A stretch of 64,000 nt of DNA, from positions 15,461,298-15,525,297 of the forward strand of contig OX465583.1 of NCBI GenBank assembly GCA_950022655.1. The letters run 5' to 3'. A program made the translations under genes and the position numbers. Origin of the DNA: Alentia gelatinosa. Taxonomy: Eukaryota > Annelida > Polychaeta > Phyllodocida > Polynoidae. Positions 32,825 through 43,910 of the stretch are shown here, piece after piece (position 1 is the stretch's first letter; the number at the start of each line of letters is the position of its first letter). Below the pieces are notes generated by a model. The model worked only from the letters and a program-made list of their open reading frames with translations. It ran no database searches and had not been told where the DNA came from.

Positions 32825-33991
32825 TTACTCTCGGGGCGCACCGTGCCTGTTTTTTGCCGGCTGCGGAAGTCCATGTTGGTAGAGGGCATCCGGTCCAGGG
32901 TCGGCCGCCCTCATCGTGTATCCGGCCTGCGGGGTGTATCCGGCCTGCTGTCCGCGGCGTGTTGGTTGAGGGGCTACCGGCTGGGACTCGTATCCCATGG
33001 TGTACCCCAGTTTACGGTTGCAGGCATGGAGCGAGTGCCCGCACTGTTTCCCCACCGAATCGCAGAACGAGCAAATGTGGACCCATTTCACGGGCCCGTC
33101 CTCGTGCCCGCTCCGATGCCTGCACCCTCTCTCCGAATTAAACTGCCGGCAGGGCAGCTCCCTCGCTTTGTCCTTCCCTGCGTTATCCGGTCCGGCCGAC
33201 CGGCTCGAGGTCGTCATGGCGAGCCGGACTCGCTCCTCCTGTATTAGACCGTAGTCGGACCAGCTAAGCCTGCCGGCCTCGATTTGGTCGAACACAAATT
33301 GGCTCCATCGCCTCACCCCGGCCCACGGTCGAGATTGGGCATCGATGGATACCTGGTGGAGGTGCTTAAACATGTGGTCCCGGTCGGCGGGCTCCACGGC
33401 TCGGTCGTCCCCCAGCAGACCGAGGAACGCGCTAACGTATTCCATCGGCCCTAGGGACCCCCGCACCTCCAGCTTCTGAGACAGTGTAAATACGCCCTCG
33501 CGGTCCACAAACATAAATGGCTTCGAGGTCAACCGAGAGATGTTTAAGTCCGAATGGAGCTTACCCGTAGTCCTGTCGTGTCTGATGGCCTCACGGTCCA
33601 GCTCGCGTTGGATGTAGGAGTCGGCCGCATACCGCTCCCTCAACTGGCGTGGCGGAGGCAGGACCCGTGCGGCCTGGTCCTCGGCCCACTCGTTGGTGCG
33701 TCGATCCACGGCCGACTGGACGGAAGGTGGCCGTGAGGCCCGGTCGTTGGTCCGTTGCTCCGACAGGCGGTTGATAGCGGCCAGGACTCCCCCGATCTGA
33801 TCTTTCATATCGTTTTTGAAGTCGGCGAGGCCTTTCTCCACGGCCACGAGCCTGACCGTCTTAACACTGCCTACCTCGGAGGCCGACTCCACGTGCTCCT
33901 CCGACGGCCGTTGGGTAGATTCCGACGTAACCTCAGCCTCCGCATCGGCGTGCGATGTGCTGGGGCCTGCTCGTGTCTTCGGCATCCTCAC
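32825..33991 (-). CDS. Gag-like protein of the Ngaro-like element
   Basis: A 388-codon frame, first ORF of the element. A charged N-terminus (residues 1-50) leads into a region with coiled-coil character (about 50-80, VEKGLADFKNDMKDQIGG). A capsid-like central part contains FMFVDREGVFTLSQ and WSQFVFDQI (about 229-237). A C-terminal zinc-binding cluster follows, with Cys281, Cys290, His296, His305, Cys307, Cys310, His320 and Cys324, as in Gag ORFs of DIRS/Ngaro elements. A tail with QAGYT repeats (about 349-361) follows. A second Met three codons in (MPKTR) is an alternative start. Confidence 0.85.
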   Translation of the reverse strand: MRMPKTRAGPSTSHADAEAEVTSESTQRPSEEHVESASEVGSVKTVRLVAVEKGLADFKNDMKDQIGGVLAAINRLSEQRTNDRASRPPSVQSAVDRRTNEWAEDQAARVLPPPRQLRERYAADSYIQRELDREAIRHDRTTGKLHSDLNISRLTSKPFMFVDREGVFTLSQKLEVRGSLGPMEYVSAFLGLLGDDRAVEPADRDHMFKHLHQVSIDAQSRPWAGVRRWSQFVFDQIEAGRLSWSDYGLIQEERVRLAMTTSSRSAGPDNAGKDKARELPCRQFNSERGCRHRSGHEDGPVKWVHICSFCDSVGKQCGHSLHACNRKLGYTMGYESQPVAPQPTRRGQQAGYTPQAGYTMRAADPGPDALYQHGLPQPAKNRHGAPRE

Positions 33992-34092
33992 GTTGTTCTG
34001 GCGGACAATTACTCGTACTTTTAAACCTTAACGACCTCGGGCCGATACTCGTGGAGTATCCGGTGCCGCGAGCGATGTAGGCCAAAAATAGC

Positions 34093-34283
34093 GGAGAAAA
34101 TTGGAGAGCGTCTGAACGTAGTGAAGCGCGTGAAGAGAGTGAGAGAGAGTGTGAGAGCGTGCTTCACCACGTGACCTAATAGTTCACGTGATTCGCACGA
34201 GGGGGCGCGCAGGGAGCGCGAGTACAGAGGGAGTGCGCTAGGTGGAGCAATGACCGCCCCTGACCCTACGGCCATGGGCTACC
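34093..34283. repeat. Split direct repeat B2
   Basis: 191-bp match to B1, forming the outer 5' end of the element (minus-strand sense). The adjoining AATTTACC belongs to a different MITE. Confidence 0.92.
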
Positions 34284-34395
34284 AATTTACCATTTGTACG
34301 GAACTCGGCGTAAACGCCTCGGTCCGTACAAATGGTAAATTAGCATCTCGTTCTGTGACTTGTACAGCATGGTCAGGACGTTCTATATAAGTACT
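34284..34395. mobile_element. Right half of an ATAACGTCC-family MITE
   Basis: Matches the internal hairpin and right arm of the 21031-21202 copy, starting exactly where the retrotransposon ends (AATTTACCATTTGTACGG). The left half is absent; only ACTCGATG just before 28862 resembles it. Confidence 0.7.
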
Positions 34396-34443
34396 CCCCT
34401 CAACCTGCGGGTTCGGGGAGTACGACCAGGAGCATAACCTCGC

Positions 34444-34480
34444 CGTACGGCGCCTATACACGAGCGGTAACATAGTAATT
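34444..34480. repeat. Right arm of the split inverted-repeat element
   Basis: Complement of 28817-28846; see that entry. Confidence 0.6.
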
Positions 34481-34489
34481 CTATAGTCT

Positions 34490-34740
34490 GTATGTCAGTC
34501 TGTAAGGGTCACCCAGTATAGGGAAGGAAGTATAAGTGACTCAATATGGATCAGTCAGTATGGGTCAGGGGGTATAATTCTCTCTGAATGGGTTAGCCAG
34601 TATGGGTCAGTCAGTATGAGTCAGTCAGTATGGGTTAATTGATCTATACTGAGTGACCAATACTTACTGATCCGTATTGACTAACCTGTACTGACTGACC
34701 CATACCAACTGACCTATACTGAGTGTCCCATACTGAATAG
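34490..34740. repeat. TCAGTATGGGTCAGTCAG array, right block
   Basis: Same motif as 28436-28680, again with direct and inverted copies (ACTGACCCATACC). Confidence 0.75.
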
Positions 34741-35023
34741 AAAAAATTTGGTGGCTAGGGGATAGACAGCCAGTATCCACTAAAGGTTAGCGTTAGCAAG
34801 ATTATTACCAAGTTAACCTCGAGTGTTTCACCTCAAGGCTTTTATTATATACCCATGCAGTGTATTTGATAATTACGTAATGCTGCTCCCCATGCAGTCA
34901 AGATTGTATATTGAACCCTGATCAGTGCACTGTTATACTCCACATGTTGAAATATCAGCAGTGTGTGGGCATTCACGCTGACATATCTTCCATGCTAATA
35001 TATGGTAAGATTTGATTACTTTT

Positions 35024-35187
35024 GGGTATACAATAAATATAGAACTACCAACCATGCTGGTTCATGCTTCAAAACTCGATGGGAATTGATGTTTATACAG
35101 AACTCGGCCTGGGGCCTCGTTCAGTAAAAAGCAACAATTCTCGTTTTATAGCATGTACAGCATGGTCAGGTCGTTCTATATAAATAC
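35024..35187. mobile_element. Palindromic MITE (ATAACGTCC family), diverged copy
   Basis: GGGTATACAATAAATATAG, then CCAACCATGCTGGT, and right arm GTACAGCATGGTCAGGTCGT. Arms clearly related to 7990-8133, with more substitutions. Confidence 0.65.
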
Positions 35188-35251
35188 ATCGCAATGAAGC
35201 CTATATATCATAATAACGCCAAGACATCACAATAAGGCCTATGCATCAAAA

Positions 35252-35491
35252 TAAAGCCTGGCGTTCATTAAGCTTGCCATACCCAACAATAGACCTTACG
35301 TAAAAAAAATGAATTAAAAAAAAATTTAAAAAAATTAAAAAACCCGATGCATGCATCGCAGTGCATTCTCCCTGGTATCGGCTGTAGATTGTTCACAAGC
35401 TAAACATTCCAAAGCGATATCGAATTTGTGTCTGGAGAAGCATCATAAGGCCTATCGTAATGGATCGGGAGCTCAGTGAACGCTGAGCCTT
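35252..35491. mobile_element. MITE with TAAAGCCTGGCGTTCA ends
   Basis: The right end is complementary to TAAGGCTCAGCGTTCACTGA. The interior retains GCATCATAAGGCC, the uninterrupted form of the site where the 12732-13055 element inserted. An A-rich stretch lies at 35305-35345. Confidence 0.65.
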
Positions 35492-35499
35492 AGTTCTAT

Positions 35500-36220
35500 G
35501 CCTCACAATATAAATTTTACGTCGTGAGTGTGTTAGCTGTGTCGTGAGTGTGTTGTGACTGTGATCGGTGTTTTGTTTTTAAACTTTTTTTATTTTTTAT
35601 TAGGCAACAGTTCAAATATTGACATTTGGTTTTCAACCGGCCTTGTCAGATCCGGGTGTGAACTAGATCAAACACTCTCAGTCATAGGCATTGTAAGAAT
35701 ATCACACATAAGAAAGGAATAAAGTACCACTAGATAATACACATTAATAATAGTAGTAGTAGTAATGGTAATAGTAATAATAATAATGAGAGTGGCTGGA
35801 GAACAATCAGCCTTGTGGACATTGTATGAAATGGAGAATGATGATTAATGAATTGACCCTCTTGATTCGAATATAGGTTTCAGCACTCAGAGACTGTATT
35901 CGGTTTATAACTACACAGTAAATAAAGATAAGGATAAGGATACCGATATCGATATGTATGAAGCGTGAAGACAAGCCCTGCGACCGAACAACAACAACAA
36001 CAAATAGTCTACATTTATATGTCAACCCAATGCACAGTACAGGTCATTGTATCCGATAGATTTGTTAGAATTCGTGGGTATCACGTATGTTTTCTAACCA
36101 TATGGAAGCTTTGTAAAATATTGCACAACACACGCGTTTGTAGGAGAGCTGGCAATACAACTATGAGACTGTTTAAAAGGTATTTTGGCCAAAATGATCA
36201 TCGATGGTGGCAATAGTCGG
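35500..36220. other. Unannotated stretch
   Basis: Short (TAG/TAA)n trinucleotide run at 35745-35790 and CAACAACAACAA near 35988. No gene recognised. Confidence 0.3.
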
Positions 36221-36227
36221 CAGGTTG

Positions 36228-38406
36228 TTTTTTTTTGGGTTTTTTTTATTCAGTAAGATATGAAAAAGTACATTCATCCGTATACGGACGTTCTTCCATG
36301 AACCAATTCAGACATAGAACGCAAAAAACATAATTAGGTCGTGCATAAATGCACAAAAAACACACAGTAGAAAATAAATCATCGGTTTGTGCATTAGGTC
36401 TTCTGACTCTAAGCTTTCAAAGTTAATAGTTCCTGATTTTATATAGTCCATTTTCTTTGCGCTTTTTCTTGGTGCTTTAGACAAAAAATAAACATATAAC
36501 AAATACAAAACAGGACAATACATAACATACAATTTTAGCTTAGTACATTTTTTGTTCACGATACAGGACACCTCAAAACAATCATGTTTCCTTCATTCAC
36601 ACAGACAATGTCATGTCGATATCCCTCACTTATTACCTTTTGGCGGTCTTTTGACTCGCATTTGTGACATGGTCTTTTGACTCATGACTCATCTATTCCT
36701 TGATTAGGTTTGATATTTCGTCTTTCAACAGGTGTGTCTTGATTATCCTCTTAAACATATTTCTATCTCTTATTTTTTGCGTCGTATAGTCCAAACTATT
36801 CCACAGTTTCATTCCCATATATAAAGGACTACACCTATACTTCTCTGTCCTAGGCCTTTTTGTTTTAATAATCACTTTCCGATTCATTCTAGTTCGTGCA
36901 TCTGTTATTTCTATGATATTTTCTTTGTTAGATTGCCACCAATATATGAGCATTATTAAATGCAATGCTCTCCTATAACTCAATGTTCTGATCCTGCACG
37001 TACTATACAGGTCCTCCCGACTAAAAATATCTCTTATTTTAATATTTAGAGCTATTCGCAATGTATCATTAAATGTGACTTGTAGTTTTTGTCTGTCTTG
37101 TTTTGTGGCAAGATAGAAAATAAAATCAACATATTCTACCCTGGGTAGGATCATTTGTTTACCCATTAACACTGAGGCTTCCTTCGTCAATAGATACCTA
37201 AATTTTTTGAACTTAAAGTTCTTTTGTCTTACATATCCAAGGACTTTTTGTACTTGCTTTTTGAAACTTAGTCTAGAATCTATAATAACTCCCAGATAAT
37301 TATAGGCATATACACGTTCTAGTGCTTCTCCCATAAGTTTACATTTAAAATCTCCTACATTCTCATCTTTTGGACCAACCCACGATTTTTTAATATTTAT
37401 GAATAGTCTATGCTTATCTAGCCATTTCTTTAAATTATCCAGGTCATGTTGCATTTTGACATTTGCTTCCTCTATAGTGTGCCCGGTAGCTATTAATATT
37501 AAGTCGTCGGCATACATGGTTGGCGTTACATAATCTAAGATATTAAATAACTTATTGATAAATAAAATGAATAAAACCGGGCCTAGGACGGAGCCCTGTG
37601 GTACTCCACACATCACCTCACATAGTTCACTTGTTTTCCCATTTACCTTTACTTTTTGTTTCCTGTTTTTAAGATACGTCTCAAAAATAGTTTTTGAATT
37701 CTCATGAAATCCTAACCTGTCCAGTTCCTCCAACATTAGCGAATGATTTACACAATCAAAGGCCTTTTGTAGGTCAATAAATACACATAGGGTCTTTCTC
37801 TTATAGTCGATACTCTCTATTAATATATTGATAACTCTAAATATCGCCTGTGCTGTAGATTTTTTCGGCATAAATCCATACTGGTGTTGATGTATAAGAT
37901 TATTTTCCAAGATAAATGTCATAAGTTGGCCATGCATAATTTTTTCCAATACCTTTGATACTGTTGGGAGTACACTTATTGGTCTCCAATTGGAGAAATT
38001 CGTCAATTCACCACCCTTGGGTAAAGGTGTTACAATTGCTTCTTTTAAAGAGTCAGGAAAATACTTATACTTCAATATACATTCAAACATGTCACAGATA
38101 AATCTTGGATTTTTTAACAACATTCCTTTTAACAATTGGATTTTTAGATACGGTACACCAGTAGACTTATCATTATCTAAGTCGTTCACTATTCTTTTAA
38201 CCGTTACTGGATCAGCTACTCTAAGTTCAAATTTGTCTTCTATCTCACTGTGTACATGTTCATCATTAAAGATGTCGTCATTCTCTTTTAGGTTTTTCTC
38301 TGCCAACCTACTACCTATTTTTACATAAAATTCATTTAGATCATTTTCATCCTGATCACCCACGAAGGGTAGTAATACAGCATTTTTTTCTGGTTTCCAT
38401 ATTTCT
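36228..38406 (-). mobile_element. 5'-truncated LINE (CR1/L2/Jockey-like) with 7-bp target duplication
   Basis: CAGGTTG is found at 36221-36227 and 38407-38413. On the minus strand the element starts inside the ORF, without the endonuclease, and ends in an A-rich tail (T-runs at 36228-36249 on plus) after an AATAAA-like signal. 5' truncation, A-rich tail and short duplication are standard for LINE insertion by target-primed reverse transcription. Confidence 0.88.
36693..38405 (-). pseudogene. LINE ORF2 fragment: reverse transcriptase
   Basis: About 570 codons open from the truncation point; the first sense residues read EIWKPEKN and there is no ATG near the front (an in-frame GTG is at 38363). 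RT blocks in the 556 residues from that GTG: NWRPISVLP (about 125-133), HQYGFMPKKST (160-170), FIDLQKAFD (195-203), GVPQGSVLGPVL (253-264), YADD (284-287) and YLGVIIDSRLSF. All RT catalytic Asp residues are present; the apurinic endonuclease domain is absent by truncation. No internal stop or frameshift seen, so the insertion is fairly young. The related fragment at 41300-42018 shares the C-terminal region. Confidence 0.9.
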
Positions 38407-38414
38407 CAGGTTGA

Positions 38415-38830
38415 ATCGTTGCGTTAGGTGTAAAATGTTAGGTGGGTTCAAAACTTGAATTCAATCCAACTCTCTTACTCAGGCACCGTCTCTCTGACAC
38501 TGCGGTCATTGAGTACTCGGCCTTTCTGTTTCAACCCGCCACAAATTCCCGCAAATGTCTCAGTGAAAGGTCAACATTAAATCTAAACCCACCCTTTAAA
38601 TTCGCTACACTCCCACAGTTCCTCCAGACCAATTCCCGCCGCCAAGTTAAAGGTAAACCAATTAACCCGCTGGTCTATCATATCAGGCGATCTCCCCTCA
38701 CCTTTGGAACCCCGTTCTGTAATCATGTTTAATGTATAACTCCCCCGCCAAGAGCGCTGTGGTCTGCACACTGCGGGGTAGTTTCTGAGCTAAAAACAGA
38801 ATTAAACTTCTCAACTTCCAAACTGCTGAT
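38415..38830. other. Unannotated stretch
   Basis: No gene recognised. Confidence 0.3.
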
Positions 38831-39100
38831 TACTGGGCATGCGTCAAACACGCAGTAGGCGCGCATAGAGTGCACATGAAGGGGGTTATGTACACGGGCT
38901 TGGCGTGCGGGTAATCACTTCTCGTCACGATAATAGAGGGCGCTTTTAATTAGCGCTAACGAGCTGCAGTGGCGCCCCCACCCGGGACGCGCCCGTTTCC
39001 TCTCACCGGAAGTGGCTAAGATGTGGGTCAGCGCGCACGCGCCAACCTGTTAATTAGGTTGATCACATGCGCCATTGGTTTCCGCCGGAATAGGATCGTT
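38830..39100. promoter_or_regulatory. CpG patch with ETS site, candidate promoter
   Basis: GGGCATGCGTC and GGCGCGCAT (NRF1-like) near 38838-38868, a C-rich GC box near 38975, and a strong ETS consensus ACCGGAAGTGG at about 39006-39016. The sense of ETS and the following AAGATG favour rightward transcription, but no exon is recognised downstream. Confidence 0.35.
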
Positions 39101-39462
39101 TATATAAGGCCTAATGTAGGCCTAACTGTATGCGGTGTGATTGTCAGCGATTAGGTTTAATTGTTATATTAATTACTAGCTGCAAGGTCGCAGTTTAGTT
39201 ATTTGTCCTAACTTTGTTTATCTAATGGTAATATTCTTTCACTGTTTTATATCTTTTACATTGTTATTGCGGTCGCTCTTGTATTACACTTTCTATACGC
39301 CACGTCAAGTTTTTAAAACCAGAAGCGATACTGAATCATCGACCATGATCATTATTAACATATGCGATGCTGGCAACTTTCTCCTTAGAGTACTGTTGTT
39401 CAAAGGTAATCATCCGGAAATAATGAAATCTGGTATATTCATCTAGTCTTATCTCACTCCGG

Positions 39463-39757
<295 letters not shown>

Positions 39758-39759
39758 GG

Positions 39760-40432
39760 CGCAACTGGCGCAACCGTTTGGAACAGTGAGCAACGGTGAC
39801 GTAACCGGCACGCGCCTGGTTACCACGCTACCAACTTGTTACTGGTTACCTAAGCTACTACGCTAGCGACCTTCGCCTAGGCCTCAATTATATAGTTATA
39901 TGAAATATAACCGCACATATATATATAAATATATATAAACTATGCAGCGTGCGTCTGCGCGCGTCGTATGCTCCATGAATGCAGACAAAATAGCAAAGTC
40001 ACAATATAAGGTCTGTTGTAACGATGGCAGGTAATCCAGAATGCCTCGTAAAAAGCGTACCTGAGTTTTAATAACGAGTTGGACCTTAAATGACCATGAA
40101 TATCTTATCACATATTTTAGTAATCAGCGAACCATGACGGTTTAGTAATCACGAGACCAAGTTGTCCGTAATGACCTCATTGTTGTTCTTTCCAAAGGTT
40201 TCAACCCAATAAAAAACGAGAGTAACACAGAGCGAAACAAATTGAAATAAAATTTGAAAATTGAAAAAAAATGGCGGCCTTCACGCTGGCTGGAGATCTC
40301 GTGTCTGACGGCATAACGTGAGAGTCAGAGAATTAGAGTGAAATTGTTCCACTTCAGCGGACCCGAGTTTCTCGGGGATTTCGGCGGGATTTTGTCGGGA
40401 GTGTTCAGAGCAAGGACTACTGCGGGTAGCCC
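39760..40432. other. Unannotated stretch with a YY1-like site
   Basis: AAAAATGGCGGCC near 40268-40280 fits YY1. No gene recognised. Confidence 0.3.
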
Positions 40433-40435
40433 TAT

Positions 40436-40528
40436 AAGCCCCGTTTTCATTGGCCGATTATTCAGCTCTTATCTGCAGTCGGGAACCACCCATTGATCGG
40501 CCAGATCGGTTATTGGAAACGAGACTTA
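40436..40528. mobile_element. Short AAGCCCGTTTCCATTGG-family element
   Basis: The left end is AAGCCCCGTTTTCATTGGCC; the right end is TATTGGAAACGAGACTT. About 93 bp with a TCTGCAGTCGGGAACCACC interior shared with 42732-42932. Confidence 0.55.
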
Positions 40529-40530
40529 TT

Positions 40531-40746
40531 TTATCCTACCCCATCTACGGTTTTGTATTACTGTTAAAAAGATAAATATTGAGTCAACGACCAACAGAAC
40601 TTTTTTCATAGTAGCTGACATCCTGCTCTCTGATTGGTCAATATTGTTATTACTCTAGTGGCATAAAAAACACTTTATGTCACGGCCTGCCACATAAAAT
40701 TTCCCTATGTTAAGTCTATGGCGGTTTTTTATTAGGGGTAGGATAA
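40531..40746. mobile_element. TTATCCTACCCC element without the hairpin half
   Basis: Ends TTATCCTACCCC and GGGGTAGGATAA, with a GTGGCATA...TATGTCAC-type interior pair. It corresponds to part one of the two-part elements at 23455, 24315 and 27945, so part one can exist alone. Confidence 0.7.
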
Positions 40747-40749
40747 AGA

Positions 40750-41299
40750 TAAATACTCACCAAATTATTTGGCATATAGGATATGCAATTAAGCCATCAC
40801 AGACTGATTTTCAAACAGACTGACAGAATCAAAACGCCTAGCTTTTATCGGTAACGATCGAGGTTTCAACGTGAAGAATGTATCGGTATTTACTCGGAAA
40901 ATTACAGTAGAAACAGTGCATGTACAATGTTTACAACCTCACCGATTATTACCGACGTACAGCCGGCGGCACCATCGACAGACTTTTGGAGGAACTCATA
41001 TCATAGGCGCCCTTTACGTCGGCCAATGGAAACGGGCTTAAACGGGGCCCATTAAAACCGGGGAAAAAGGTGTTTAATGGCAGGAATACCGGTTGACAAT
41101 GTCTCGCACTACGCAGGCGCCCTGCACGGCAATGTTTGCGTGCTCCCGGCATACAATGCGGCGCCAGGATGATTAGAATGCAGCCTCGTCATGCATGAAC
41201 GACCCCCCCCCCCCCCCACCCACACACACTACTCCAATGCCACCCTGGAGGATATTGCGCCCAGGGATAGACCAGACTGACTGCACTCACAGGGTTCAA
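40750..41299. other. Unannotated stretch
   Basis: TCGGCCAATGGAAACGGGCTTA near 41021 (a repeat-family end, 22 nt across two motifs TCGGCCAATGG and AAACGGGCTTA) and a poly-C run at 41204-41218. No gene recognised. Confidence 0.3.
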
Positions 41300-42018
41300 C
41301 CTTATCTGATATTAGATACCCATGCATGTACCTTTATCAGTTGCATACTGTAGCTCACTAAAAAAAATTAAACAAATGCTACTACCGGTACTAGAGTATG
41401 CGGATGTTGTGTATTGCCTTATGTCAGAAGGCAAATTAAAGAAATTACAAATTATGATGAACAAAGGTCTCAGAATAGTAATAGGAAAACACAAAAGTAG
41501 AGATATGAGCACGGTTGATATACATGGAATATGTCGAGTGCGAGAACTAGCAACCAGACGGAGCAGCCACCTACTAAATATTATCAAATGGTGGAGTGGT
41601 AATCCAAAACATGTGTTTGACCTAGATGATAAAAACTTAAGGAGTAATGAGAAGATAAAACTAAAGGTTAAAAGACCGAATTTGGAAAAATTCAGGAGGT
41701 CACCGTTATATGTGGGAAATATGTTGTGGAAACGATTAAGTCCTGAAACACGGAAATTGAATGTCGGCACAACTTTCAAAAATCGGGTTAAAAATGAAAT
41801 TTTAGGTATCTGTTGAAATTATTTCACTGATGTTGTAATACCATGTAGACTGTGTGTCATATGTATATATACGTAGCTTGTCATGTAAATTGTCTAGTAG
41901 CGTGACTGGTTTATGTTTTATGTGTTTGTATATTCGTGGACCCTTGATATGGAAGATCGATGCAAGTTGTAATCGAATATCGCCTATGGTGTCAATAAAC
42001 ATTTACCAAAAAAAAAAG
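41300..42018 (+). mobile_element. 3' fragment of a related LINE with poly(A) tail
   Basis: The open frame 41322-41816 encodes the C-terminal part of a LINE RT ORF. LLPVLEYADVVY here parallels ILPRVEYVDFIFY in the 36.7-kb copy, and KRPNLEKFRRSPLYVGNMLW parallels KRPRTEKYRCSPLYMGMKLW. A ~190-bp 3' UTR ends with AATAAA at about 41994 and A10 at 42009-42018. Severely 5'-truncated. Confidence 0.85.
41322..41816 (+). pseudogene. LINE RT C-terminal fragment
   Basis: About 165 codons without the polymerase motifs (no YADD); only the thumb/C-terminal region remains, including the SPLYVGNMLW signature. Non-functional remnant. Confidence 0.8.
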
Positions 42019-42109
42019 ATTGTAATTTTTTCTCAGCTGGCTTGTCAGGTGAGAGAGCCGTGCCGACTTAGATTACCGACTTACTGTTACATCAAAGACT
42101 ATTCCTATT

Positions 42110-43025
42110 TATTTCAGGTTTATAATGGTGTGGTGTGCAGCCACCTTTCTCCTTCATCCCGAGCAGTGGTAGACTTGCTGTTATATAAGAGACCAGTCCT
42201 TCCAACACCCTGTCTATGTGGCTTGGTGTGCAGCAACCTTTCTCCTTCATCCCAACAGAGCCTTACTGCTATATCAAAATCCAATCTTCCAATACTATGT
42301 CTATAAGCCAATTTCCACTTGCCGATGGAAACGGGACTGATTAATTGAGTTCTCCTAAAAGTGTAGAGGCGGTGGCCAACGACTGCACTTCAGTACTTAA
42401 AATGTAACGAGGATGCAATGCATGCCATGTTTCTAGATACCGTATTTGACATGTCTATCCGAGAGAACTGTCCTCCTAACAGAATGACCATTCTGTTGGC
42501 CATATCAGCTGGTGGTGGCCTCATGGCATAATCTATGCACAATTAATCAGTGATTATTTCTCTCAATGTCATGTTTCATTCATCGATCTGGCACCGATAT
42601 GCCCTAGAAATTGATAGGTTGTTCCAGTAAAAAATGGCTTCATGTAGTGTGGTATACAAGGCTCCACTTTTCTCCTTTTTGCTCTCAGAAGTGGTAGACT
42701 TACTGCTATAAGAAAGGCCAGTTCTTCTCATAAAGCCAGTTTTCAGTGGTCGACTAGTTAGCACCAATCTGCAGTCGGGCACCACCAAGATATTTTTCGG
42801 GGACACTGACACTAGATCGTTGAATTGAAACGCGTGCTGCAGAATCGATTGATTTGGTATAGAATATATAAAAAGGAAAACCACTAACGGATTCTCTCAT
42901 AGAATATCTGTTTGTACCAATGGAAACGGGCTTCAAATATGGTAAGGATTGTAGCAACCTTTCTCCTTCATCCCCAGCAGTTGTAGACTTAATGCTACAT
43001 CAAAGGCCAGTCCTACTCATACCAT
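42110..43025. repeat. Dispersed ~95-bp repeat (CCTTTCTCCTTCATCCC)
   Basis: Four units near 42120, 42217, 42650 and 42944, each with GTGCAGCAACCTTTCTCC, then TTCATCCCGAGCAGTGG and AGACTTGCTGTTATAT, then AGGCCAGTCCT. The first two are adjacent (about 97 bp apart); the others are separated by a MITE (42732-42932). Confidence 0.65.
42732..42932. mobile_element. MITE of the AAGCCCGTTTCCATTGG family
   Basis: The left end is AAGCCAGTTTTCAGTGGTCG; the right end is complementary to AAGCCCGTTTCCATTGG. About 200 bp, no coding. Diverged ends of the same family appear near 18000, 27100, 40436, 41021, 42305, 43299 and 55610. Confidence 0.6.
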
Positions 43026-43650
43026 GCCCATGTTTTGAGGGAAACAAAAGAAGTCCCATTTCCTAAACGAGGAGTGAGAGGGGTGAGATTTCATCTAGAA
43101 TGCATGTTATAGATTCGATCACCATGCAACCAAAGCCAGTGTAATAAAACATATTGAACGTCAAAACAAACAAACAAAAACTATTAAAAGACTATTATTT
43201 CGTATTTTGTATACAAGGATTTATCTTTTTTGAATTGAGAATAGAAGAGCAGTCCCCACAGTGTATGGTGCAGCCAAATGTATAGGGGGAGTCATCTATA
43301 AGCCCATTTTTATTGTCCGACGAAAACAGCACCAATTGATTGAGTTCTCCTAATAGTCGGTCTGTGGTGGCCAACGACTGCACTGCACTATGTGTTGGTA
43401 TGAAAATTACTAACAGATTTGCAATAATTGACTGTGTGTTATAATGTAGGTTAGAATGAGTGGAGTTGAGACACAATGGTACAATACTAAGTTAGATTAA
43501 ATGAATGAAAACCACAGGTGTTCCCTATAAGGAAAGTGGTTGGTCATGTGATGTTCATGCGATTGGAAGAGAGGTTGTTGGTTTGAGTACATTAGAGTGC
43601 TACCCTGCTCAGACGCGAGAGTAAGAAGGATCCATCTAGACAATAAAGGG
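43026..43650. other. Unannotated stretch
   Basis: GGTGGCCAACGACTGCACT at about 43365 repeats the sequence at about 42370, each shortly after TTGAGTTCTCCTAA; a relic of the same repeat family. No gene. Confidence 0.35.
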
Positions 43651-43654
43651 GGGT

Positions 43655-43910
43655 GTCCACTGAGCTCCCGACACACTACGACACAGTACGACAAGACTTC
43701 CGACAAGCATTACGACACAGAATCGAACGTTTTGGGTTTTTGTCATAGCAGTGGACACACCGTTCCAACACGGCTTCCGACACATTGCGACACACTTTGA
43801 CATGGCTACGACACAGCGCGCTTGTCGTAGCCGTGTCGTAGCCCTTCTGGCAAAATTAAACATATTTAATAAATCGTAGAGGTCGGCTTGTGTCGTAGTG
43901 TGTCGGGAGC
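43655..43910. mobile_element. CGACAC-rich MITE
   Basis: The left end is GAGCTCCCGACACACTACGA and the right end is its near-complement (TGTCGTAGTGTGTCGGGAGC). The interior is dense in CGACA/TGTCG, and CGAACGTTTTGGGTTTTTGT replaces the 22-bp palindrome of the 377-788 family, suggesting a related but distinct family. A further TGTCG-rich piece lies at 44230-44400. Confidence 0.65.

Larger units (their letters stand above)
28862..34283 (-). mobile_element. Ngaro/PAT-like tyrosine-recombinase retrotransposon, near complete
   Basis: On the minus strand the order is B2 repeat, gag, RT-RNase H, YR, then A2, B1 and A1 repeats. This split-direct-repeat arrangement is diagnostic of PAT/Ngaro-type DIRS elements: one half-repeat at the 5' end and its partner embedded between the two copies of the other at the 3' end. 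The 318-bp A repeats (28862-29179 and 29406-29723) appear identical on reading, and so do the 191-bp B repeats (29215-29405 and 34093-34283), indicating a recent insertion. No methyltransferase domain was seen between RNase H and YR, which favours Ngaro over DIRS/PAT. These elements integrate through circular DNA without target duplication, and none is seen. The YR ORF has a frameshift. Confidence 0.92.

Noticed and set aside
32371..33254. Plus-strand frames of 134-256 codons opposite gag
   Set aside because: Antisense shadows; the minus frame has the Cys/His cluster expected of Gag.
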